The position numbers were made by a program, and so were the translations under genes. Positions 25,690 to 33,887 of a DNA stretch of 64,000 nucleotides are shown piece after piece. Position 1 is the stretch's first letter. Each line of letters starts with the position of its first letter. The notes under the pieces were generated by a model. That model was not told where the DNA came from and ran no database searches. It saw only the letters and a program-made list of their open reading frames with translations. Location: positions 1,798,001 to 1,862,000 of the forward strand of contig NZ_CP151087.1 of assembly GCF_038396785.1 (NCBI RefSeq), written 5' to 3'. The stretch is from Sphingobacterium thalpophilum. Its GTDB lineage: Bacteria > Bacteroidota > Bacteroidia > Sphingobacteriales > Sphingobacteriaceae.

Positions 25690-26946
25690 ATGTCAAAAGA
25701 AAGGAATGACTCAAAAATTCTGAGATTTTTTAAAAAATTAGGTCCCGGGCTGATCACGGGTGCCAGTGACGACGATCCTTCAGGAATTGAAACCTATTCA
25801 CAGGCAGGTGCACAATTTGGACTTTCTACGTTGTGGACCGCTCTGCTTACTTTCCCGCTAATGGCAGCCATACAGGGTATGTGTGCGAGGATCGGTCTTG
25901 TAACATGCGAAGGGCTTACAGTGACACTAAAAAAACATTACTCAAAACCTATCCTTTATAGCATGCTACTTTTTAGTTTTCCTGCAATTACCCTCAATAT
26001 CGGAGCCGATATACAGGGAATGGGAGCGGTAGCAAATATGATATGTCCTAACATACCGATATCAGTTTTTTGTATTATTATCACCGCTCTGCTTCTTTTT
26101 ATCATCATAAATTATTCGTATCAGAAAATATCAATGATCCTGAAATGGCTATGTCTAAGTTTATTATTATATATAATCGTACCTTTTATGGTCGGTCAGG
26201 ACTGGCTTTTGGTTGCAAAAAAAACCTTTATACCCACGATAAAATTTGATAAAGAATTTCTTTCCATCATAGTAGCAATTCTTGGGACCACAATTTCTCC
26301 TTACTTATTCTTTTGGCAGACTACAATGGAGGCAGAAGACCAGGCCCACAAAGGTGCAATAGTAGTGGACAAGCAAATATTAAGTGAAATGAAAACCGAT
26401 GTAAATTTGGGAATGCTCCTGTCCAATATGGTTATGTTCTTTATGATTCTTACTACGGGAACCGTACTCTTTAATGGAGGAATTCATAAGATCGACACAG
26501 TGGATCAGGCTGCCAAAGCACTTGAACCGTTGGCTGGAAAGCTGACTTATTTCATTTTTGCTACCGGAGTACTGGGAACGGGAATGCTTGCAATTCCGGT
26601 TCTTGCAGGCTCACAATCTTATATGCTCGCTGAAACTTTCGGCTGGAAGGCGGGTTTAGATAAAAAATTCTCTCAGGCAAAACCTTTCTATGGTTCTATT
26701 ATAGTTTCCCTTCTCGTAGGGCTCTCACTTGACTTTTTTGGTGTAAGCCCTATTAAGGCACTGCTTTACACAGCAATTGTATATGGATTGACAGCTCCGG
26801 TCATGATCGCAGTCATCATGCATATCGCAAATAATAAAAAGATAATGGGCAAGCATACAAACACGAGGCTTTCCAATATTCTGGGAACGATGACTTTTAT
26901 ATTGATGACGGCAGCAGCTGTAGGCCTAATATACTTTATGTTTTAA
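25690..26946 (+). CDS. Nramp-related divalent metal transporter
   Basis: 418-residue membrane carrier of the SLC11/Nramp superfamily, about 11 helices. Helix 1 carries LGPGLITGASDDDPSGI where classic Mn/Fe transporters have DPGN, and the helix 6 region reads GTTISPYLFFWQTTMEAED rather than the usual MPH-containing motif. This places it in the Nramp-related branch rather than MntH proper. Some members of that branch move Mg2+. The metal cannot be fixed from sequence. It directly follows the IS110 5' end (about 150 bp), so its promoter may be partly IS-borne. Confidence 0.85.
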   Translation: MSKERNDSKILRFFKKLGPGLITGASDDDPSGIETYSQAGAQFGLSTLWTALLTFPLMAAIQGMCARIGLVTCEGLTVTLKKHYSKPILYSMLLFSFPAITLNIGADIQGMGAVANMICPNIPISVFCIIITALLLFIIINYSYQKISMILKWLCLSLLLYIIVPFMVGQDWLLVAKKTFIPTIKFDKEFLSIIVAILGTTISPYLFFWQTTMEAEDQAHKGAIVVDKQILSEMKTDVNLGMLLSNMVMFFMILTTGTVLFNGGIHKIDTVDQAAKALEPLAGKLTYFIFATGVLGTGMLAIPVLAGSQSYMLAETFGWKAGLDKKFSQAKPFYGSIIVSLLVGLSLDFFGVSPIKALLYTAIVYGLTAPVMIAVIMHIANNKKIMGKHTNTRLSNILGTMTFILMTAAAVGLIYFMF

Positions 26947-26983
26947 ACATTTTTAAAAAGAAAAGCTAGACAATCTTTGTTAA

Positions 26984-27178
26984 ATGGAAAATCAGCTAGA
27001 AATTGAAACGAAAATATTAAAGATACTTACCAATAAATATAAAAAAGATGGTGGCAATAATGGGGTTGAATTTACTGCCTTAGACCACATTCTAAATTTA
27101 AGCATACAGGATAGAAATGAATTTCTTTTTCAAATGGCAAAAGAAAAAAAGTTTTTGACCTATCCTTTTGCTAAATAA
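26984..27178 (+). CDS. Small protein of unknown function
   Basis: 64 residues, mainly helical (QLEIETKILKILTNKYKKDGG; LDHILNLSIQDRNEFLFQMAKEKKFL). It begins 37 bp after the Nramp-like gene, on the same strand, so it may be co-transcribed. Fold resembles a small winged-helix-like arrangement, but I cannot name it. Confidence 0.45.
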   Translation: MENQLEIETKILKILTNKYKKDGGNNGVEFTALDHILNLSIQDRNEFLFQMAKEKKFLTYPFAK

Positions 27179-27214
27179 TTTAGTTTTCTTATCTTTAGGT
27201 GATTAAATTTAGGT

Positions 27215-27853
27215 ATGGTAGGCAATAAAGAAAAAGAGTTGAGTTTGTTCGATTTTCAGTCGCAATTTAGCAGTGATGCTGATTGTTTAGCTTATTTATC
27301 GGCTTTGAAATGGCAAGATGGTTACAAATGTAAGAAATGTGGTTACGGGAGTTTTTGCAAGGGAATAAAAGAGCATGACCGTCAGTGCAATCGCTGCCGT
27401 TATTTGGAATCTCCTACAGCGGGCACCCTATTCCATAAGGTTAAGTTTCCTTTAGTTAAAGCCTTTTACGCAGTATACTTCATAAGTACAAACAAAAAGG
27501 GTATTGCCAGTACCGAGCTTGGCAGGAAGTTAGGGATCAAGCAAAAAGTAGCATGGTTATTCAAACGCAAAGTGATGAAAGCGATGGAGAGCAGCGGTAA
27601 ATTTCCTTTGCGTGGAGTTGTGGAAGTTGACGAAACATTTGTTGGCGGTCAGGATGAAAATTCCAAAGGACGTAAAAAAGGAAAGAAGAAGCTTGTGGTG
27701 GTTGCTATAGAAAAGAAAGGCAACGGAGTTTCGCGCTTTTACGCCAAGGTGATAGACAAAGCCGATGCGATCAACTTAGGTAGCTTCATGAAGCAAAACA
27801 TAGAGCCACAGGCTAAGGTGACCACCGACAAATGGACAGGTTATAATGGATAG
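27215..27853 (+). pseudogene. IS1595-family transposase truncated at its 3' end
   Basis: The start is normal: a zinc-ribbon (YKCKKCGYGSFC; DRQCNRCRY), then the ISXO2-like catalytic domain with its first Asp in VVEVDETFVGG and second in KVTTDKWTGYN. The frame then runs into the right-end remnant of the IS4 element and stops after one codon. The last ~80-100 residues, including the third catalytic residue, are missing, so it should be inactive. The break at about 27845 is the junction of two mobile elements. Confidence 0.9.
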
Positions 27854-28004
27854 ATGATCCCTTTCTCAGGCCGCCTATAAAAGGAAAAAAGGGACAGCTA
27901 AAGATCTTCGCAGATTGAAAAATAGGGGTCAATATCGAAATGATGAAAAAAGCTATGCTTGTACCACAGAAATCCAATCCTAAAATTTATTTAGGACACA
28001 TATG
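27845..28004 (+). mobile_element. Right-end remnant of the IS4-family element
   Basis: 160 bp repeating 15353-15512 (the last transposase codons, 3' non-coding and right tip) with a single difference (C at 27980 against T at 15488). Its outer tip CACATATG abuts the second ATATTGCAT. It shows that a second IS4 copy, now mostly lost, once closed the right side. Confidence 0.95.
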
Positions 28005-28013
28005 ATATTGCAT
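28005..28013. repeat. Right target-site duplication ATATTGCAT
   Basis: Identical to 14155-14163. Together they define the insertion site of the 13.8-kb unit. The ancestral site reads ...caatt-ATATTGCAT-ataaaagg. Confidence 0.85.
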
Positions 28014-28038
28014 ATAAAAGGTAATTTATCTAAGTTTG
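28008..28038 (+). promoter_or_regulatory. Promoter of the ABC exporter operon, -33 box within the target duplication
   Basis: TTG (28008-28010), 20-bp spacer, TAAGTTTG (28031-28038), a good match to the Bacteroidota TTTG/TAnnTTTG promoter. The -7 box is only 7 bp before the ATG, so the mRNA would have almost no leader. Confidence 0.5.
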
Positions 28039-28045
28039 ATTTATC

Positions 28046-28960
28046 ATGTTAAGCAATTATTTAAAGCTTCAGTATACTTTACTGTCTCGGCATATTCGGG
28101 CTACAGGACTGCCTGTTTGGCTCGCCTTTCTCCTGTTGTTTGGATTATGTTATTTTGCTTATTATGCTTTGGTTCAATACCCGCTTTTTGGTTGTTATGC
28201 ACTACTGCTTTGCAATTTTCAAGCACTATTTTTGCTCACAGAAAAAAACAGAAATGATTTTCTCAAAAACACATACAGTAAACGAGATTTTCACAAGATC
28301 AGAATAGTTGAGAATGGGCTATTAACGCTGCCGTCCTTCGTCATTCTTCTCCTCCACAGCCAATGGCACTATGCGTTGTTATTGGATACTTTGGCTGTTG
28401 TTTTTGCATTTTTGACATTTGCGGCTTTCGGAAAATCTATTCCGACACCTTTCGTAAAAAAACCTTTTGAATTTATCATCGGGTTCCGACGGAGCTACTT
28501 GCTTTTGCTTGTATTGTATCTATTGGCTGGAATCGGTTTTTATGTCGCCAATTCCAATCTTGTTTTATTTTGCGTCGTATGCGTTGCGCTCACCTGCGTT
28601 TTCTATTATCAATTGCCGGAGCCTATTTTTTACCTCTGGAATCACCATCATACACCAACAGTCTTTCTGATGCGAAAGTTTAAAAGGGGAATTTTACAGT
28701 GTCTGCTCTTGGTACTGCCCCTTCTTTTTCTGTATGTTGTCATCTTTCCATCGGATTTATTTAATGCCTGTATTGTATTGGGCGGAATATTACTTTTACT
28801 TTCTTTTGCAATCACATTGAAATACGTCGCTTACCCACGGGAGATCAATTTCCCCGAAGGCTTTGCTTTGGCACTTTGTTTTAGCTTTTACCCTTTGATT
28901 CTAGCGCTCTTACCTTTTTATTATATCAAAGCAATCAACAATCTAAAAAATCACTTATGA
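28046..28960 (+). CDS. ABC exporter membrane subunit
   Basis: 304-residue polytopic membrane protein with several hydrophobic helices (VWLAFLLLFGLCYFAYYAL; YLLLLVLYLLAGIGFYV; ILQCLLLVLPLLFLYVVIF; FALALCFSFYPLILALL). No soluble domain. Its last 4 bp overlap the ATP-binding subunit gene (ATGA), which identifies it as the permease of that transporter. The family is a Bacteroidota-type permease without assigned substrate. Only 42 bp separate it from the mobile unit, so the insertion sits on its promoter. Confidence 0.75.
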   Translation: MLSNYLKLQYTLLSRHIRATGLPVWLAFLLLFGLCYFAYYALVQYPLFGCYALLLCNFQALFLLTEKNRNDFLKNTYSKRDFHKIRIVENGLLTLPSFVILLLHSQWHYALLLDTLAVVFAFLTFAAFGKSIPTPFVKKPFEFIIGFRRSYLLLLVLYLLAGIGFYVANSNLVLFCVVCVALTCVFYYQLPEPIFYLWNHHHTPTVFLMRKFKRGILQCLLLVLPLLFLYVVIFPSDLFNACIVLGGILLLLSFAITLKYVAYPREINFPEGFALALCFSFYPLILALLPFYYIKAINNLKNHL

Positions 28961-29634
28961 TCGAGCTTACGAATATCAATAAGTCCTTTGGACAGCATCA
29001 AGTACTCCACGAGGTTACTTACCTCTTTGATAGCGGAAAAGTATATGGTATCGTCGGTGAAAATGGCGCTGGAAAGACAACGCTGTTTCGTTGTATTGCT
29101 GGACTAGAAACCGCCTCGGGAAGTTTAAAATCTGATTTAGAACCGCTGAAAAACAATTTAGGTTACCTCACCTCGGATCCGTATTTTCTTTCAAAGCTCA
29201 CCGGCGAAGAGTATATTTATCTGCTGACCGATGCACGCGGTAAACAGATCAAAAACCTCAGTGAGAGAAATATTTTCGAGTTGCCCTTAAAGGAGTATGC
29301 GAGCGCCTATTCCACGGGAATGAAAAAAAAACTAGCCCTGACAGCTACTTTACTTCAGGACAATAATTATTATATCCTTGACGAACCTTTTAATGGCATC
29401 GATCTACAAAGCAGCATTATTCTTACGGAGATTATTCTTCGTTTAAAAGCGATGGGTAAAACGATCCTGATTTCGTCCCATATCTTTTCCACGCTAAAAG
29501 ATACCTGCGATGAAATCTTGGTACTCGAAAATGGCAGAATTAGTAAATCTGTAAAAAAAGAGCAGTTCGGCGACTTTGAAGAGGAAATGAAAGAAAAAAT
29601 ACTACAAAAAGATATCGAAAAATTGTGGCTTTAG
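28957..29634 (+). CDS. ABC transporter ATP-binding protein
   Basis: 225 residues, one nucleotide-binding domain. Walker A is GENGAGKTT (about 37-45), the signature is the degenerate YSTGMKKKLAL, Walker B is YYILDEPFNGID, and the switch His is in ILISSHIF. The order and spacing are normal. Like the CcmA/DrrA group it would power export or membrane remodelling by the upstream permease, with which it overlaps by 4 bp. Confidence 0.92.
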   Translation: MIELTNINKSFGQHQVLHEVTYLFDSGKVYGIVGENGAGKTTLFRCIAGLETASGSLKSDLEPLKNNLGYLTSDPYFLSKLTGEEYIYLLTDARGKQIKNLSERNIFELPLKEYASAYSTGMKKKLALTATLLQDNNYYILDEPFNGIDLQSSIILTEIILRLKAMGKTILISSHIFSTLKDTCDEILVLENGRISKSVKKEQFGDFEEEMKEKILQKDIEKLWL

Positions 29635-29661
29635 CATGCCGTAACACTTGAGATAAACACT

Positions 29662-30212
29662 ATGGAAAAACACTTACCTATACTGGAAACTGAACGTTTA
29701 ATTATCCGTCCAATACAGATGGATGATGCAGCTTATTTTTTCGCAATGGATTCACAGCCGGAGGTTCATACCTTTCTGAATAACGAACCTGTTCAATCTA
29801 TTGAAGAAATGAAAAAAGCCATCGCGCATATTCAGCAACAATATGAAAAATACGCGGTATAGGCCGTCTAGGGGTCATTGAGAAATCAAGCAATCAATGG
29901 ATTGGCTGGACGGGATTTAAGTATATTGACGAATTGGAGAACGGACGTATTGGATTTTTAGACCTTGGTTATCGTTTCAGAACGGAATCTTGGGGAAAAG
30001 GCTATGCGACAGAAGCCGCACTAGCCTGCATGCAATATTACAGCGAACAGCTGCCCCATTTTGAAGTACATGCCATCACGCATACAGCAAACCTGGGATC
30101 AAGGCATGTCTTGGAAAAAGTAGGATTTCAGGTAACTGAAGAATTTCATTTCGATCTATGGAATATTCCCTGTTATTGGTATAATCTAGCCATTGACCAA
30201 TCAACAAACTAA
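29662..30212 (+). pseudogene. GNAT acetyltransferase gene with a frameshift
   Basis: The first 66 codons give a RimJ/RimL-type N-terminus (LETERLIIRPIQMDDAAYFFAM) and stop at YEKYAV. The second part, in another frame, continues IGRLGVIEKSSNQWIGWTGF and LGYRFRTESWGKGYATEAAL, the acetyl-CoA-binding motif, and NLGSRHVLEKVGFQ. The shift lies at about 29854-29862 (tacgcggtatag). One base lost or two gained explains it. Either a real inactivation or a sequencing error. Confidence 0.85.
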
Positions 30213-30355
30213 TTATATTAGTTTTAAAAACTAATTTTTTTAACTTTTCATAGTTTCACTGGGATAAAACAAAATGGTTTTGTATTTTTACACGTTCGAA
30301 TAAAATATTATTTCGAACATTTCTGTATTGTACAATTTAATCTATTGCTGAGTAA

Positions 30356-33091
30356 ATGAGTGACGAAACGAACTTCCCAACGGAAGATAATCAAGAAGAA
30401 CTGGGATCAGGAAAAACAGAAAACGGAAGTCAGACGATACCTTTATCAGGACTATACGAAAACTGGTTTTTGGACTATGCATCCTATGTTATCTTGGACA
30501 GAGCCGTTCCACATATCAATGACGGTTTGAAACCCGTACAACGTCGTATCCTCCATTCCTTGAAGGAAATGGATGATGGACGATATAATAAAGCTGCCAA
30601 CGTCATTGGTAACACGATGAAATATCACCCACATGGTGATGCTTCTATCGGTGATGCCATGGTACAATTGGGCCAAAAGGATCTCCTGATTGACTGTCAA
30701 GGTAACTGGGGCTTCCCAATTACGGGCGACTCTGCTGCTGCTCCACGGTACATCGAGGGAAGATTATCCAAATTTGCAAATGACGTTGTCTTCAATCCCG
30801 AAACAACTGAGTGGCAATTGAGTTACGATGGACGGAATCGCGAACCTGTCACACTTCCGGTAAAATTCCCATTATTATTGGCTCAAGGTGCCGAAGGTAT
30901 TGCTGTTGGTTTAGCAACCAAGATTATGCCGCACAATTTCATTGAGTTAATTGACGGATCTATTCAGGTATTACACGGTGAACGTCCGAATATCTTCCCA
31001 GATTTCCCTACGGGTGGTATGGCCGACGTTTCAAATTATAATGAGGGTCAACGTGGCGGTAAAATCCGTGTACGTGCGAAAATTGAAGAACGCGACAAAA
31101 AGACGCTCGCAATTACAGAAATTCCATTTGGAACCACGACGGGCGGTCTGATTGAAAGTGTGGTCACAGCAAACGATAAGGGAAAAATTAAGATCAAAAA
31201 AATCGAGGACAATACAGCAGGAAATGTAGAGATCATTGTGCATTTGGCTCCTGGAATTTCTCCTGATGTAACGATTGATGCCTTATATGCCTTTACCGCC
31301 TGTGAAGTCTCTATCTCACCTAATACCTGTGTCATCAAGGATGAGAAACCTCACTTTATGAGCGTCAATGATATTCTCATCGAGAATACCATAAACACTA
31401 AAAACTTATTGAAAAGAGAGTTGGAGATCCGTTTGAACGATCTTCAGGAAAAAATCTTCTTCAGTAGTTTATTAAAAATATTTATCCAGGAAGGGATGTA
31501 CAAACATCCGGATTATGAAAATGCAGGCGACTTTGAGGTCGTGGTGCAGGTTCTAAATCGCTTGTTCGAACCTTTCTTCGATCAATTTTATCGTGAGATA
31601 CGACCAGAAGATTACAAAAAATTGATCGATAAACCAATGAGTAGTATTACACGTTTCGACGTTAAAAAAGCGGACGAAATGATGAAAACACTCGAAAATG
31701 AGATCAAGGAAGTCAAGCGTCATCTACGTCAATTGACAGAATATGCCATTGCATGGTTTGAGAAATTGCGTGAGAAATATAGTAAAGACCGCGAGCGTAA
31801 AACCGAACTGCGTATATTCGATAAAGTAGAAGCGACCCAAGTTGCCCTAGCAAATGCCAAACTATATGTCAATCGTGAGGAAGGATTTATTGGCTCAGGC
31901 ATGAAGAAAGATGAGTTTGTATGCGACTGCTCGGATATCGATGACATTATTGTATTCCGCGAAGATGGCAAATATGTTGTTAGTAAAATCCAGGATAAAG
32001 TATTCGTTGGAAAAGGAATTATCCACGTTGCTGTTTTCAAAAAAGGTGATGAACGTACAATCTATAACGCCATCTATAAAGAAGGTGAAACTGGTACCAG
32101 TTACATCAAACGTTTCTCTGTGGTAGGTGTCACTCGGGATAAGGAATATGATGTATCCAAAGGATCCAAAGGGTCTAAAATCCTATATTTCACAGCCAAT
32201 CCAAACGGTGAAGCAGAGATCGTTAATATACAGCTTAAACCGCACACAAAATTGCGCAAGTTGAATTTTGACATGGACTTTGCCGAGATTGCAATCAAGG
32301 GCCGTGCTTCACAAGGAAACATTGTATCAAAATATCCCGTCAAAAAAATCAGCTTTAAAAGCTCTGGTGTCTCCACACTGGCAGGACGAAAAATATGGTA
32401 CGATACCATCATGAAACGTCTAAATGCAGATGAACGTGGCCAATACCTTGGCGAGTTTGACGGCGACGACAAGATATTAGTGGTTCTTTCGGATGGTAGT
32501 TACGAATTGTCAAACTTTGATCTGAGCAACCACTTCGACGAGAAAATGATCCGGATCGAAAAATACCACCCGGACCATATCTATACAGTTGTGCATCAGG
32601 ACGGCAAGAGCGGAACGTACTTTGTCAAACGTTTTAAATTTGACGATCAACCTATTGGAAAACGCATTTCCTTTATTAATGAAGATGCAGGATCTAAATT
32701 GGTATTGATGAGTAATGCGGCTGAACCGATGGTCAAATTGGAGATTTTAAAAGGTAAATCCCAAACGGAAGAAACTCTTGATCAGCCTTTGACTGAAATT
32801 ATTGACGTAAAAGGAATAAAAGCACAAGGAAACCGCCTGTCTTTCCATACCGTAAAATCGGTTACGCTAACAACGGCGGATGAAGATTTAAGTCAAAAAG
32901 GTAAAGAAAAAGCAGCCGAAACGAGTACTGATACCACAGAAACAACGGTTGATAGTACCATAACGGCGGTGGACAGTTCCGTGAAGGAGAAGGAGGTAGA
33001 GTCAACCGATAAAAATGACGATATCAAATTGGAAATCACTAATCCAAATGACATCCAAATCGACGATAAAGGACAGATGGAAATGTTCTAA
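30356..33091 (+). CDS. parC: DNA topoisomerase IV subunit A
   Basis: 911-residue type IIA topoisomerase A subunit. It breaks and rejoins DNA to decatenate chromosomes. The winged-helix domain contains HPHGDASIGDAMV (quinolone-resistance region) and the catalytic Tyr132 in AAPRYIEGRLS. The C-terminal part carries beta-propeller blades (KGSKGSKILYF and others) with weakly conserved boxes rather than a GyrA box, favouring ParC over GyrA. A Thr/Asp/Glu-rich tail (EKAAETSTDTTETTVDST) ends the protein. An inverted repeat GTTCGAA...TTCGAAC lies in the leader (30294-30318). No parE is adjacent in the window. Confidence 0.88.
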   Translation: MSDETNFPTEDNQEELGSGKTENGSQTIPLSGLYENWFLDYASYVILDRAVPHINDGLKPVQRRILHSLKEMDDGRYNKAANVIGNTMKYHPHGDASIGDAMVQLGQKDLLIDCQGNWGFPITGDSAAAPRYIEGRLSKFANDVVFNPETTEWQLSYDGRNREPVTLPVKFPLLLAQGAEGIAVGLATKIMPHNFIELIDGSIQVLHGERPNIFPDFPTGGMADVSNYNEGQRGGKIRVRAKIEERDKKTLAITEIPFGTTTGGLIESVVTANDKGKIKIKKIEDNTAGNVEIIVHLAPGISPDVTIDALYAFTACEVSISPNTCVIKDEKPHFMSVNDILIENTINTKNLLKRELEIRLNDLQEKIFFSSLLKIFIQEGMYKHPDYENAGDFEVVVQVLNRLFEPFFDQFYREIRPEDYKKLIDKPMSSITRFDVKKADEMMKTLENEIKEVKRHLRQLTEYAIAWFEKLREKYSKDRERKTELRIFDKVEATQVALANAKLYVNREEGFIGSGMKKDEFVCDCSDIDDIIVFREDGKYVVSKIQDKVFVGKGIIHVAVFKKGDERTIYNAIYKEGETGTSYIKRFSVVGVTRDKEYDVSKGSKGSKILYFTANPNGEAEIVNIQLKPHTKLRKLNFDMDFAEIAIKGRASQGNIVSKYPVKKISFKSSGVSTLAGRKIWYDTIMKRLNADERGQYLGEFDGDDKILVVLSDGSYELSNFDLSNHFDEKMIRIEKYHPDHIYTVVHQDGKSGTYFVKRFKFDDQPIGKRISFINEDAGSKLVLMSNAAEPMVKLEILKGKSQTEETLDQPLTEIIDVKGIKAQGNRLSFHTVKSVTLTTADEDLSQKGKEKAAETSTDTTETTVDSTITAVDSSVKEKEVESTDKNDDIKLEITNPNDIQIDDKGQMEMF

Positions 33092-33107
33092 CTCGTATTC
33101 CATACAC

Positions 33108-33141
33108 AAAAAAGGCTCGAATAAATATTCGAGCCTTTTTT
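33108..33141 (+). terminator. Terminator between parC and msrA
   Basis: GGCTCGAAT-aaat-ATTCGAGCC with A6 before and T6 after, so it can serve the convergent parC and msrA genes in both directions. Confidence 0.9.
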
Positions 33142-33172
33142 GTGTAGGATACAACACCTTAAGTATTGTCCT

Positions 33173-33688
33173 TTAAGCTTTAAATTCTTTTAGGAATTTT
33201 TGAAGTTTTGGAGCAATGACTACTGAACAAAATGGATTTTCAGGATGATCATTAAAATAATTATGATGATAATCTTCTGCTAACCAAAATGTCACAGCTG
33301 GTTCTACCGTTGTGACAATAGCGTCCTCATAAACATCCTCATTTTCCAATTCGTCGATAAAATTCTGCGCTAAGATCTCCTGTTCTTCATTATGATAAAA
33401 AACAACTGATCTATACTGCGTCCCCACATCGTTACCTTGACGGTTTAATGTCGTCGGGTTATGTGTCTTAAAAAAGATTTTCAATAGGTCTTCATAGTTC
33501 ACCAGCTCTTCGTCATATTCTAGCTCGACAACCTCAACATGATCAGTTGTACCTGTACAGACCTGCTCATAAGTTGGCTTATCTACATGCCCTCCCATAT
33601 AACCAGGCAATACCGATGTTACCCCTTCAGTGTTTTGGAAAATAACTTCTGTACACCAAAAACATCCTCCTCCAAATGTTGCTTTCAT
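33173..33688 (-). CDS. msrA: Peptide-methionine (S)-S-oxide reductase
   Basis: 171-residue repair enzyme reducing methionine-S-sulfoxide. The catalytic motif GGGCFWCTE (C9) is at the N-terminus, followed by YMGGHVDKPTYEQVCTGTTDHVEVVELEYD and FFKTHNPTTLNRQGNDVGTQYRS, all family-typical. No MsrB domain or signal peptide, so it acts in the cytoplasm. Single gene, convergent with parC. Confidence 0.95.
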   Translation of the reverse strand: MKATFGGGCFWCTEVIFQNTEGVTSVLPGYMGGHVDKPTYEQVCTGTTDHVEVVELEYDEELVNYEDLLKIFFKTHNPTTLNRQGNDVGTQYRSVVFYHNEEQEILAQNFIDELENEDVYEDAIVTTVEPAVTFWLAEDYHHNYFNDHPENPFCSVVIAPKLQKFLKEFKA

Positions 33689-33887
33689 ACTTTTATAATC
33701 TTGCGTATTTTAATCTTACTTTTTCAAACACTATAGCCGATTTAGTAGCCACAGCGAAAAATGTTTAGACAAATATAATTATTAATCGGCAATGAGATAC
33801 ACTACTACCAGTGCGAAAAATGGAAGTTTACGTTTCATTTACCACATGAGAGCGCCCCCCTCATACCCATACACCCCTATTTTAATA

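Larger units (their letters stand above)
14164..28004. mobile_element. Composite transposon-like unit of 13.8 kb bounded by IS4-family ends
   Basis: The unit runs from the left tip of a complete IS4-family element (CACTTGCGTCCTAAAC) to the right tip of a 160-bp remnant of the same element (rc CATATGTGTCCTAAAT). The 9-bp target duplication ATATTGCAT lies outside both. Inside are stress- and repair-related genes, an IS110 transposase and a truncated IS1595 transposase. The second IS4 copy has lost its left ~1.19 kb, apparently where the IS1595 gene is also cut. Either the whole unit transposed with two IS4 copies and one later decayed, or the cargo was added to a resident IS4 by recombination. 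The remnant differs from the intact copy by one base, so the two are recently related. Confidence 0.8.

Noticed and set aside
14155..28013. The 9-bp match ATATTGCAT as chance
   Set aside because: A chance match of nine bases exactly at both defined tips of the same IS family is very unlikely. The absence of the match next to the inner right tip also argues against chance.
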